In this document: in pieces, positions 1 through 6,768 of the stretch
Layout of the letters: every line of letters begins with the position of its first letter
Position numbering within the stretch: position 1 is the stretch's first letter
Origin: Dehalococcoidia bacterium
Lineage (GTDB): Bacteria; Chloroflexota; Dehalococcoidia; Tepidiformales; Tepidiformaceae
Assembly: GCA_009841435.1 (NCBI GenBank)
Contig: VXLW01000122.1
Location: 1-39,625, forward strand
Length of the DNA: 39,625 bases
Direction of reading: 5' to 3'
Notes under the pieces: model-generated
The model's database searches: none
What the model was told of the DNA's origin: nothing
The model's input: the letters and a program-made list of their open reading frames with translations, nothing else
Position numbers and translations under genes: made by a program

Positions 1-61
1 ACCACCCCCCCCCCCCCCTGCCCTCTTCTCTCGTGGCCGCGCACATGTGTAAACCAGACAG
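1..61. other. Probable sequencing-adapter read-through at contig end (artefact)
   Basis: Read on the minus strand, the bases after position 62 begin CTGTCT and continue with TTACACAT-like and CCACGAGA-like blocks. This matches the order of the Nextera transposase adapter (mosaic end CTGTCTCTTATACACATCT followed by the read-2 tail), at about 26 of 34 positions by eye. Most mismatches are substitutions to G. The stretch then degenerates into a run of G (the poly-C at positions 4-18 of the plus strand). Substitution to G and poly-G tails are typical of two-colour Illumina chemistry reading past the insert. The RadC reading frame stops making sense exactly here, after its GDP motif. I read this as unremoved adapter and not genomic sequence. 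Confidence 0.8.
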
Positions 62-421
62 GGGGTCGCCGCTGGGGTGGTTGTGGGCGATGATGAGATG
101 GGGGACGCCTTCTAGCACCGCCGGGCGCAGCACCTCGGCCGGCCTGATGACGCTGCTATAGGCATTCCCCTGGTAGATGACCCGCTGCCCGACGACGCGG
201 TTGCGGCGGTCGAGCAGGAGCACGCGCACCTGCTCCTGGCAGAGCGCGCCCATCTCCTCCCCGAGGAGTTTCTGGACGTCCTCCGGGCCGGTGATGGAGG
301 GCCCGCCGTCGGCGCGACCGGGGTCGGTCTCGACCTCGTAGCGCACGGCCAGCTCGCCGAGGACATGCAGGTTGCGGCGCAGGGCCTCCAGCAGGGCTTC
401 GGTGTGGGCCTCGGCCGTCAC
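62..421 (-). CDS. radC: RadC-family JAB/MPN domain protein, C-terminus missing
   Basis: RadC-family proteins are JAB-fold putative metalloproteases of unclear biochemical role and are common on mobile elements and phages. The visible 120 residues contain the family core: a strand-rich segment ending in LLLDRRNRVVGQ, then VIRPAEVLRPAV, then the metal-binding signature HNHPSGDP at about residues 112-119. The rest of the domain is absent because the contig turns into adapter sequence at 61. The start is GTG at 421, giving a 4-nt GTGA overlap with the stop of the upstream zinc-ribbon gene, so the two are translationally coupled. There is no N-terminal helix-hairpin-helix domain like that of chromosomal RadC, which fits a mobile-element version. 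It is the last visible gene of the minus-strand replication/recombination operon. Family call is solid; function is not established. Confidence 0.85.
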
Positions 422-924
422 GACCCGTCCTCCCCGTCCTCGCAGATGCAGTCCTCGTGGTCGGGGGAGCCGGGATCCTCGCATGTGCGGCAGTTACCGC
501 AGTCGGGGCAGGTGTCGGTCTGGTGGGCGGCGTCGCGCGCGTGGCGCCGGGCGACGGTCGCCTCCCAGCAGCAGTTGCGCTCGCAGTTGTCCCCGCACTC
601 GTCGTCCGGGGCTTCCGCGCAGGCGCGGCAGTAGGTGCGCCCCTTGACGACGGGGGTACCGCAGCCGCGGCAGTCGCCGCCGTAGTTGTCGATGGCTTCC
701 AGCTCGGCCCTCACCGTCTTGCGGACGAGGTCATCGTCCGTGGGCCGCTCGGTCACGGCGATGTAGTGCCAGGCCCACTTGGTCCCGAGGTCGCTCCAGT
801 CGTCGGTCCGGTAGGACCAGCGGTCGCAGGTGCAGTGGCCGTTGTAGTGGTCGGGCCCCTCGAGCAGGGTCATGACGAGGGTGTGCCTGCTCACGCAAGG
901 CAGCCTGTCGCGTTCGGTCGTCAT
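418..924 (-). CDS. Cys-rich zinc-ribbon protein (paralogue 1)
   Basis: Unrecognised 168-residue acidic protein. The N-terminal half has a conserved core with CTCDRW, WAWHYIA and NYGGDCRGCG. The middle holds further Cys pairs (YCRAC, CGDNC) and the C-terminus is strongly Cys-rich (CPDCGNCRTC, then CIC), so several zinc sites are likely. The N-terminal two-thirds is clearly paralogous to the next gene (1057-1416), which shares CACDHWSWRTGEW, WAWHCVA and DDYGGGCEGCG, so a tandem duplication occurred and this copy gained a Cys-rich tail. ATG at 924 follows an AAGGAG Shine-Dalgarno site. It is translationally coupled to radC. The role in the recombination operon is unknown; nucleic-acid or protein binding is only an inference from the zinc ribbons. 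Confidence 0.75.
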   Translation of the reverse strand: MTTERDRLPCVSRHTLVMTLLEGPDHYNGHCTCDRWSYRTDDWSDLGTKWAWHYIAVTERPTDDDLVRKTVRAELEAIDNYGGDCRGCGTPVVKGRTYCRACAEAPDDECGDNCERNCCWEATVARRHARDAAHQTDTCPDCGNCRTCEDPGSPDHEDCICEDGEDGS

Positions 925-963
925 TGGGGTTCTCCTTCTGGTGCTGGGTGGTCGGAAACGAAA

Positions 964-1018
964 GGCGGGGCCGCCCCGCGAGAGGGCGGCCCCGGGTGCG
1001 CTCCCGTTTCGGGGAGCG
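964..1018. repeat. Intergenic double stem-loop (junction repeat 1)
   Basis: Two inverted repeats sit in tandem between the two zinc-ribbon genes. GGGGCCGCCC at 967-976 pairs perfectly with 984-993 around a 7-nt loop. CGCTCCC at 999-1005 pairs with GGGAGCG at 1012-1018. In the minus-strand transcript the second stem is followed by CCUUUCGUUU, a weak U-tract. It could be a leaky terminator, an RNA-processing or stability element, or a protein-binding dyad. Similar stems occur at three more junctions of the same operon. Confidence 0.75.
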
Positions 1019-1056
1019 TCTTGTTGGGTTGGCCGGTGTGCACCCCGGTTGGGCGC

Positions 1057-1416
1057 TCAGGCCCCCTTCGGCGTGTCGGCGGCGCGGGGCTCCGCACCCG
1101 CGGGCTTCTCGCAGGAGCTGCAGCGGCTCCGTCCCTTGACGAGCGGGAAGCCGCAGCCTTCGCAGCCGCCGCCGTAGTCGTCGAAGGCCTGCAGTTCGGC
1201 CTTCACGGCCTGCCGGATGAGCGGGTGGTCGTCGGGCCGATCGGACTCGGCGACGCAGTGCCAGGCCCAGCGCGCGCCGAGCTCTGCCCACTCGCCCGTC
1301 CGCCAGGACCAGTGGTCGCAGGCGCAGTGGCCGTCGAATTGGTCGGGGCTGAGCCGCTCCTCGCCGTCCAGCGGGGTCACGATCAGCCTGTGCGTGCCGT
1401 CGTCCGGGTAGTACAC
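1057..1416 (-). CDS. Zinc-ribbon protein (paralogue 2)
   Basis: Unrecognised 119-residue protein, paralogous to the downstream gene at 418-924. Shared blocks are an N-terminal short strand region, CACDHWSWRTGEWAELG, RWAWHCVAES, and YGGGCEGCGFPLVKGRS followed by a CSSC pair. The CxxC / CxxC spacing suggests one zinc ribbon in the C-terminal half. The start is GTG at 1416 with a GGAGG site upstream. It lies downstream of the RecB/Cas4-like nuclease gene and is separated from it by stem-loop repeats. No function can be assigned. The duplication and operon position suggest an accessory DNA- or protein-binding factor of the element (inference). Confidence 0.7.
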   Translation of the reverse strand: MYYPDDGTHRLIVTPLDGEERLSPDQFDGHCACDHWSWRTGEWAELGARWAWHCVAESDRPDDHPLIRQAVKAELQAFDDYGGGCEGCGFPLVKGRSRCSSCEKPAGAEPRAADTPKGA

Positions 1417-1477
1417 GTCGGGTTCTCCCTCCGGCTTGCTGGGGCGCGGCGCGGGCCGCGCCGGGTCGAGAACGACA

Positions 1478-1530
1478 GCGGGGCCGCCCCCGGAGGGACG
1501 GTCCCGTGATGGCGCTCCTGTGTGGGAGCG
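1478..1530. repeat. Intergenic double stem-loop (junction repeat 2)
   Basis: GGGGCCG at 1480-1486 faces CGGTCCC at 1499-1505 (one imperfect pair), then CGCTCC at 1513-1518 faces GGAGCG at 1525-1530. The sequence around the first stem is nearly identical to that at 2590-2625. It lies just downstream of the nuclease gene stop in the minus-strand transcript. Confidence 0.7.
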
Positions 1531-1536
1531 GCTGGC

Positions 1537-2574
1537 TCAGTTGATGCGGACCGACTCGGAGGTCTGCTCCGTGACGATCTCCTTGCGCGTCTCCGCGTCG
1601 AGGAGGGCGTTCAGCCGCTTGTGGTCGACCGCGTAACGCGTGCTGCGCACGAGGCTGACCGTGTGGTCGGCCAGTTCCGCCTTCGCGGAGCCCTGGTGGC
1701 GCATCCACGCCTTGAGCGTGCCGAGGGCCTGGCGCTTCGCCCCCTCGGGCTCGCGCAGGGCCTCCCTGGCGGACACGTAGGCGGCGACCGCCTGGCGGGC
1801 CTCCTCGTCGCTCACTTCCGGCCTCTCCTCGTCTGTCCCCGTCTCCTCTGCGTCACCCGGCAGGCAGGTGGCGAGGAAGGGGCAGGAGTTGCAACGCCAG
1901 CTGCCCGCCTCGAAGTCGCGGTCGGGCAGGGCCTCGGGGTTGGCCCCGTGGGTGGCGTGGTGGGCGCCCAGCGGGGCGAGCCACTCGCGCGTCCGCTCGA
2001 GGGCGCGCTCGACCCGCTCCGCCGGGATCACCTCGTGGTCCCAGGCGCGCTCCGCCGTGTCCATCGTTGCGATGACGGCGTCGCGCGCCTCCCCGAAGAG
2101 CCCGTAGGTGTAGAGCGCGGCCTGGGCGACGGAGTCGGGATGGCTGCGCTCCGCTCCCAGGGTCTGCCAGCGCCGGAAGGCGGCGGGCCCGCGGGTCTTC
2201 ACCTCGATGACGGCCTCCCCCCCGAAGAGGGGAGGCGTGCCGGTGGCGTCGGGATGGCCCGTCACCTTCACTATCGGCGTGAGCTGCAGGACAACGCCCA
2301 TCGGGCTGTTCGCGTCCGTGGGCGCGACCTCCCAGCCCGCCCGCTGCATGGCGCGGAGCACGACCGGCTCCAGGGAGCGGCCCGTCTCCAGGACGGTCAG
2401 CGACGCTTCGTCCGGCGGCGCGGGCTCGTGGCCCGTGGCTGCGTACCAGAGGGCGCGCCGGCAGCTCATAGCCGCCGAGGCCCGCACCTCGATGTGCCCC
2501 TCCCGGTCGAAGCTGGCGCTCGGGCGGTCGTAGGCGCCCGCCTGGGCGCCGGGACCGTTGACGGTTTCCTTCAT
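1537..2574 (-). CDS. RecB/Cas4-like PD-(D/E)XK nuclease with probable Fe-S cluster
   Basis: 345-residue protein with the RecB-family nuclease signature. GHPDATG at about residues 109-115 is followed by AVIEVKTRG, giving the D...ExK catalytic core, and a later helix has SVAQAALYTYG like the QxxxY motif. One Cys near the N-terminus (SCRRALWY) and a C-terminal cluster, CNSCPFLATC, reproduce the four-cysteine iron-sulfur arrangement of Cas4 and AddB nucleases. The C-terminal 90 residues are helical and charged. Such enzymes degrade DNA ends, and next to SSB and a Rad52-like annealing protein this one probably acts as the exonuclease of a phage-like recombination pair (inference). The start is ATG 2574 with a purine-rich site upstream. 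Family call is strong; substrate polarity is unknown. Confidence 0.85.
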   Translation of the reverse strand: MKETVNGPGAQAGAYDRPSASFDREGHIEVRASAAMSCRRALWYAATGHEPAPPDEASLTVLETGRSLEPVVLRAMQRAGWEVAPTDANSPMGVVLQLTPIVKVTGHPDATGTPPLFGGEAVIEVKTRGPAAFRRWQTLGAERSHPDSVAQAALYTYGLFGEARDAVIATMDTAERAWDHEVIPAERVERALERTREWLAPLGAHHATHGANPEALPDRDFEAGSWRCNSCPFLATCLPGDAEETGTDEERPEVSDEEARQAVAAYVSAREALREPEGAKRQALGTLKAWMRHQGSAKAELADHTVSLVRSTRYAVDHKRLNALLDAETRKEIVTEQTSESVRIN

Positions 2575-2596
2575 GGGTTCCTCTTCTCAAACGACA

Positions 2597-2626
2597 GCGG
2601 GGCCGCCCCCGGAGGGACGGCCCCGC
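2597..2626. repeat. Intergenic stem-loop (junction repeat 3)
   Basis: A perfect 9-bp stem, GCGGGGCCG at 2597-2605 with CGGCCCCGC at 2618-2626, has a 12-nt loop. It lies between the ssb stop and the nuclease Shine-Dalgarno site. The 30 bases around it are almost identical to those at 1475-1505, so this is a dispersed repeat and not chance GC-richness. Confidence 0.75.
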
Positions 2627-2650
2627 GCTGCGTCCGCCTGTGGCGTTTTC

Positions 2651-3052
2651 CTAGAAGGGCGTGGGACCCGCCGCCTCGGCGACGGGCTCCGCGTCCCCTT
2701 CCTGCTCCCCGGAGCGGCCGTTGCCGTTCCCGTTGGAGTCGAGGAAGACGACCTCCTGGGCGTGGATCTCGGTGCGGTGGATGCGCTGCCCTTCCTCCGT
2801 CTCGAAGGTGTTCTGGGCGAGCGAGCCGGAGACGTAGAGCCGGTTGCCCTTGCGGACGTACTCGGCGACCGCCTCGGCCTGCTTGCCCCAGCAGACGATG
2901 GAGTGCCAGTCGGCCTCCGTCTCGCCGTTCTGGCGGCGGCGGTCGGTGGCCATGCGCAGGGTGGTGACGGCGGTGCCGCTCTGGCTGTAGCGCATCTCGG
3001 GGTCGGCCCCGACGCGGCCCAGCAGCTCGACTCGGTTGATCGTCCGTGACAT
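2651..3052 (-). CDS. ssb: Single-stranded DNA-binding protein
   Basis: 133 residues. The OB-fold begins with INRVELLGRVGADPEMRYS, followed by VTTLRMATDRR, DWHSIVCWGKQAE, and YVRKGNRLYVSGSL, all canonical SSB blocks. A Gly/Asn-rich, acidic tail ends in GPTPF, a divergent version of the DDxPF tip that recruits partner proteins. ATG 3052 is preferred because AAGGAG lies 8 nt upstream; a TTG at 3058 is possible. It coats single-stranded DNA during replication and recombination. The gene lies between the Rad52-like protein and the nuclease, making a recombination cassette. It is shorter than typical chromosomal SSB, which suits a copy carried by the mobile element. Confidence 0.93.
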   Translation of the reverse strand: MSRTINRVELLGRVGADPEMRYSQSGTAVTTLRMATDRRRQNGETEADWHSIVCWGKQAEAVAEYVRKGNRLYVSGSLAQNTFETEEGQRIHRTEIHAQEVVFLDSNGNGNGRSGEQEGDAEPVAEAAGPTPF

Positions 3053-3135
3053 GTTCAAATCTCCTTGTTGTGGTGGTGGTTGGCGTCATGGGTGGGGGTA
3101 GCGGGGAGACCCGCTCCCGGGCGGATGGATGGCGG

Positions 3136-3181
3136 GCCGCCGGTAGCGGCAGACCCGTGGTGGCGCTCCCGTGCAGGAGCG
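3136..3181. repeat. Intergenic double stem-loop (junction repeat 4)
   Basis: GCCGC at 3136-3140 pairs with GCGGC at 3145-3149, then CGCTCC at 3164-3169 pairs with GGAGCG at 3176-3181. The second dyad is the same CGCTCC/GGAGCG arm seen at 999-1018 and 1513-1530. It lies between the rad52-like stop and the ssb leader. Confidence 0.6.
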
Positions 3182-3195
3182 TCGGGGCGTGACGG

Positions 3196-3918
3196 TCAGG
3201 CGGCCTTCGGCCCGGCCTCCGCGTCGGAGGACTGGAGCTTGCGGGCCATCGCCTCGAGGAGGCTCGTGAGCTCGGAGACGGGCACCTCGTCGAGGTCCTG
3301 GCCCGTGCGGGTGCGCACGGCGTCCCGCACCTGGCCCTCGTCGAAGCCCTGCCTGCGCCCCAGCGAGACGATCGTGCGGCGCAGCGCGGGGGCCACGTCG
3401 CCGGGAGCGCCGTCGCCGTAGAGGCCGTTCCCGAACTGCTCGCCGTAGCCCCGCAGGGCGCGCTTGAGCGCGTCCGTGACGGCGCCCTTGAAGGCGGTCT
3501 CGTGACCCTCGACCGTCTCCTCGGCGGGGGCCTGGAAGCCGGTGTCGGTGCGTGGCGGCGACCCCGTGACGGTGACCCGCACGGTGGCGGCGTAGGCCCG
3601 CCAGGGCTTCGCCTCCCCCGTCTTCTGGTCGACGTGCTCCCCCTCGCGGAGGGTCACGTCACCGAGCAGCTCGTAGCCCCAGCCGCCGTACCCGAAGATG
3701 CGGTTGGCCTGGTCGATGACGGCGTGCCCCTCGAGGTAGGCGAAGGTCCGCCCCTTGCGGCCCTTGCGGTAGGAGACGAGGCCCTCGTCGAGGGGCTCCC
3801 CCAGCTTCTGCGTGGCGGCGGGCGGAAGCCCGTCCCAGAGCAGGTCGATCTCGGCGGCCGCGGCGGGCTCCGGGTGGGAGCCGTTGCGGCTGACGAGGGC
3901 AGTCGTTCCGTTGGTCAT
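3196..3918 (-). CDS. Rad52/Rad22-like single-strand annealing protein
   Basis: 240 residues. The core matches the Rad52/22 family: a basic segment SYRKGRKGRTFAYLEGH, then VIDQANRIFGYGGWGYEL, then a strand pair around YAATVRVTVTG, and HETAFKGAVTDALKRALRGYGEQFGNGLYG, where the AxTDAxKRAxxxxGxxFGxxLY block is diagnostic. Proteins of this family form rings that anneal complementary single strands. The C-terminal 70 residues carry helices (RRTIVSLGRRQGFDEGQVRDA) typical of the mobile-element relatives. ATG 3918 is preceded by GAAGGAG. With SSB and the Cas4-like nuclease downstream it forms an annealase-exonuclease set that would allow RecA-independent recombination or repair of the element (inference). 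Confidence 0.88.
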   Translation of the reverse strand: MTNGTTALVSRNGSHPEPAAAAEIDLLWDGLPPAATQKLGEPLDEGLVSYRKGRKGRTFAYLEGHAVIDQANRIFGYGGWGYELLGDVTLREGEHVDQKTGEAKPWRAYAATVRVTVTGSPPRTDTGFQAPAEETVEGHETAFKGAVTDALKRALRGYGEQFGNGLYGDGAPGDVAPALRRTIVSLGRRQGFDEGQVRDAVRTRTGQDLDEVPVSELTSLLEAMARKLQSSDAEAGPKAA

Positions 3919-4159
3919 GGTGCTCTCCTTCGTGGTGTGGCCGGTTCGGTGCGGGTCTCCGGCGGGGGGACCCGTAGGCGGGCAGGGCCCGGCGGGTAGC
4001 GGTCATGGGACCTCCTTTGGTGCGGTTCGGGAACTGCCTGTGAGGGGGTTCACGGGTGAGTCCCCTGGGTCGATGTGGATGGGCGGCAGGCACGCGAAGC
4101 CGGCCGGCCACGGATGGGGGCCGGCTCGCTCGCAAGCCAGGGTCGTGGGTCTGGGTTGT

Positions 4160-5203
4160 CTAGGAGGCACCTCGGGCGGCCCGGTTCAGCAGGTGCTCGA
4201 AGACCGTCCGTCCGCGGGACGAGGCCGCAAGCTCGGCCACGTCGGCGACGCCGGCGGGCAGGCTCAGGGCGGCGGCGCGGCGGCCAAGCAAGCCCGCTAG
4301 GCGCTCCGTGGCCTCGCGTCCCGCCTCGTCGCTGTCGAAGGCGATGAAGACCCGCGGGCAGCCCCGCAGGGCGTGGGCGATGCGCTCAAGGCCCTGCGTC
4401 CCGAGGGCGGCGCAGGCGGGGAAGCCCCACTGTGCCAGCACGAGCCAGTCGAAGAGGCCCTCGGTGACGACGGCCCAGGGCGGGGCGGGGCCAAGCCGCC
4501 CCAGCCCGAGCACGGGCTTCGACCCCGGCAGCGACTGGAACCGTGGAGCCGCCGCCCGGTCGATGGCGCGCCCCACAAGCCAGCGCACGCGCCGACCTGA
4601 GATCTCGGGGACGACCACCATGCCGGTGAAGCGCTCACCGGCCCCGTTGAAGAGCCCCGAGTGAGCCAACCGCTCGCGGCTGAAGCCCGCGCGTGCCAGG
4701 AACCCCCGCAAGCCCTGCCCGGGCGCGTAGCCCAGACCCAGGCGCCTGGCCGCCTCCGGGCCGACGCCACGCGAGGCGAGGTAAGCCCTCGCCTCGCGGC
4801 TGTGCCGGAGCTCGCCGGCGTAGTGGCGTGCCGCCGCCGTCAGCAGTGCCGGGTCCCGCCGGGCGATCACCGGCGGTGCTGGTCGGCGCGTGGGGGTGGT
4901 CCGGCTCGTGGCCGGTGGTGTGCCCTCGAGCCGCCGGATCGCCTCCGGCAGGCTCAGGCCCTCGATGCGCTGGAGGAAGTCGAGAACGTCGCCGCCCTCG
5001 CCGCAGCCGAAGCAGTACCACCGCTCCGTATCGGCGTACACCGTGAAGCTGCCCTCTCGCTCGTCGTGGAAGGGGCAGACCGCCTGGCGGACGCGGCCCC
5101 TGCCTCGCAGCGCCACGCCCGCCGCCTCCACCACGTCACCGAGGAGGTGACGTCGCTTGAGGGCCGCGAGGTCAACCGGAGCAGAGGCCGCCGCAGCGCT
5201 CAC
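4160..5203 (-). CDS. Short CHC2/TOPRIM DNA primase
   Basis: 347 residues. The N-terminal zinc finger reads CPFHDEREGSFTVY then WYCFGCGEGGDVLDFL (about residues 40-78), the CHC2 primase signature. The C-terminal TOPRIM domain shows VVTEGLFDWLVLAQWG, with the catalytic Glu, and VFIAFDSDEAGREATERLA, with the DxD pair. The RNA-polymerase domain between them is short, and there is no helicase fusion or DnaB-binding domain, so the protein is much shorter than chromosomal DnaG. The start is GTG 5203, overlapping the preceding gene's stop by 4 nt. It would prime replication of the mobile element. It sits upstream of the Rad52/SSB/nuclease genes, so the operon covers replication start-up and recombination. 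Confidence 0.88.
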   Translation of the reverse strand: MSAAAASAPVDLAALKRRHLLGDVVEAAGVALRGRGRVRQAVCPFHDEREGSFTVYADTERWYCFGCGEGGDVLDFLQRIEGLSLPEAIRRLEGTPPATSRTTPTRRPAPPVIARRDPALLTAAARHYAGELRHSREARAYLASRGVGPEAARRLGLGYAPGQGLRGFLARAGFSRERLAHSGLFNGAGERFTGMVVVPEISGRRVRWLVGRAIDRAAAPRFQSLPGSKPVLGLGRLGPAPPWAVVTEGLFDWLVLAQWGFPACAALGTQGLERIAHALRGCPRVFIAFDSDEAGREATERLAGLLGRRAAALSLPAGVADVAELAASSRGRTVFEHLLNRAARGAS

Positions 5204-5655
5204 GATCCACTCCCGTCGAGGGGCCGCAGGCCCCGCAGGCTGCGCCGCGAGACGGTCTTGCCGGGTCGCCAGCGCATCCCCAGGACCGCCAGCACTTCCA
5301 GCGTCGAGCCGTCGCCGCGTGCCGCGAGCACGGCCGCGGCGCCCGTGCCGGGGCTGTAGACGAGCGCCCCGCTGTTGCCGAATCGCCGCCGTGCGAGGTC
5401 GAGCCACTCGGCGTACACCCACCGAACCTGGTGCGGTTCGGTCGTACCCGTGTCGACGCCGGCGAGGAGCGCGAGCGCCCCGTCGAGGTCGCCCGCCTGC
5501 CGCGACCGGCGGGCGTCGTGAACGGTCCGCGCGAGGCTCTGCTGGGGAGCCTCGGTGCCGCCGCCGAAGATGCTGTCGATGAGCCGGTCCACCAGGTCTT
5601 CGAGGGTGGGCCCGGTTGTCGTCGTGAGGGGGATGCTGCTGGCTGCCGTGGTCAT
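5200..5655 (-). CDS. Unknown 151-residue protein
   Basis: No family recognised. The N-terminus is Thr/Ser-rich and probably flexible. A helical centre (LEDLVDRLIDSIFGG and QQSLARTVHDARRSRQAGD) resembles TPR-like helices, with LDGALALLAGV and VRWVYAEWLDLARRRF. The C-terminal part (ALVYSPGTGAAAVLAARG, STLEVLAVLGMRWRPG) is strand-rich. ATG 5655 overlaps the stop of the small membrane gene (ATGA), and its own stop overlaps the primase start (GTGA). It is therefore made in step with the primase and is a candidate primase partner, replication accessory factor or activation-linked protein. That is positional inference only. Confidence 0.65.
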   Translation of the reverse strand: MTTAASSIPLTTTTGPTLEDLVDRLIDSIFGGGTEAPQQSLARTVHDARRSRQAGDLDGALALLAGVDTGTTEPHQVRWVYAEWLDLARRRFGNSGALVYSPGTGAAAVLAARGDGSTLEVLAVLGMRWRPGKTVSRRSLRGLRPLDGSGS

Positions 5656-5879
5656 CGTGTACTCCTCCGTGTGCTGGTGGCGTTCGGCTGTGTCGGGCGG
5701 ATGAGCTGGCGGAGCACGAGCGCTCCCAGGACGAGGCCCGCCGCGTTCAGCGCGAAGAGCTCCAGGTCGCCGGTCAGGGGCAGCGGTCCGATGAGCAGGA
5801 CCGCGAGCACCAGCCGGGTGCGCCACCCCAGTCGGGTGGCGAGGGTGATGGCGTCGGTGACGAGTTCCGTGATGCGCAT
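5652..5879 (-). CDS. Small membrane protein, first gene of the operon
   Basis: 75 residues with two predicted membrane segments (LVLAVLLIGPLPLTGD and LNAAGLVLGALVLRQLI) separated by a short acidic turn, plus a basic C-terminus. It starts at ATG 5879 after a strong AAAGGAG site. Its stop overlaps the start of the next gene by 4 nt, which supports that it is real. It appears to be the promoter-proximal gene of the minus-strand operon. The function is unknown. Confidence 0.6.
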   Translation of the reverse strand: MRITELVTDAITLATRLGWRTRLVLAVLLIGPLPLTGDLELFALNAAGLVLGALVLRQLIRPTQPNATSTRRSTR

Positions 5880-6768
5880 GCGTTTCTCCTTTGTGCGCGT
5901 GGCCTGGTCCGTGCCGGCATCCCCGGCGCGGGGGTCGTCGGTCGCTGGACACACTCCGCCCACGGTCGGATGCGAACCGGGGAACGGGGGAGCGTTGGCT
6001 TGGACCCGGAGCCGCTCGCGGTTCGAACGCAGGGGGCCGGGTCGGGGAGACGTGGCGAGGGCTCGCCCGCGCGCCTCAGAAGAGTCGCCGGCGAGCCCCC
6101 GATGGTTCATGACGCGGGGTGCTTGCTGTCCGTGGGCCGAGCCGCTGGTCGGGGAAGAGGGCTGCGCGGGAGACGCACGACCCCCTAGGTCCCCCAGGTG
6201 CAGGTCTGCACGCTGGCTGTGGCTGCGGGCGAAGGGCTTGTCACTCCGCTTCGCAGCTCGTCCCTCGTGGATGGCCCGTCGGGAGAGCGAAGCTCATATC
6301 CGTCAGGGTCTTCCGGGTCAAGGGAAGAACCCCCAGGTTTCTCAGGCGGGAAACGCTGGAAAGCCAGACAACGAGGATGAGTATCGCCACAGGATTCCAG
6401 CGCGCGCAATGACTTTCGAGCGCTCGCGGGCAAAGTCGTCGTTCCAGTTTCACGGAACCCTAAGCAGATGCCGTTCCGGCACTGCTACTCCGCCCTCCCG
6501 CATCTGCCACGCAGCCCTCGCGCGAGGTGGCTGCGAACCTCCCGCTCCGCCAGACTGGAGGCTCGCCCATCTCGCTGCAGCTACTTCCCCCGGCCGCCCC
6601 GACGCGAGGGTCGCCCCTAGGACTGGGGGACTAGGGGACCTGTGCGGCTGGCGCTGGCCGCCCTGTCCATCACGGTGGCTCTGGCCGCTCTCGTCGTCGC
6701 CCTGGTCCTGCTCGTGGCTGACTGCGCCGGTGGCCCGGATGGTGGCGAGGCCGCGTCCGGGGTCCCGG
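5880..6768. other. Non-coding leader region between divergent/convergent blocks
   Basis: I find no convincing gene on either strand. It must contain the promoter of the operon starting at 5879, but no clear -35/-10 pair stands out in the GC-rich sequence. A short plus-strand frame at 6642 with a hydrophobic stretch is discussed under rejected items. Confidence 0.4.

Noticed and set aside
457-1509. Long plus-strand open frame across the zinc-ribbon genes
   Set aside because: It is Ala/Val/Gly-rich and lies antisense to two genes with clear motifs and good start sites; it is a GC-driven shadow.
1522-2967. 481-codon plus-strand open frame opposite the nuclease and ssb
   Set aside because: No motifs, low-complexity composition, and the opposite strand encodes a Cas4-like nuclease and SSB.
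6005-6030. GCGGTTCGAACGCAG as a possible second copy of the tRNA 3' end (att site)
   Set aside because: Only the GTTCGAA core agrees; the rest does not match the tRNA-Glu T-arm.
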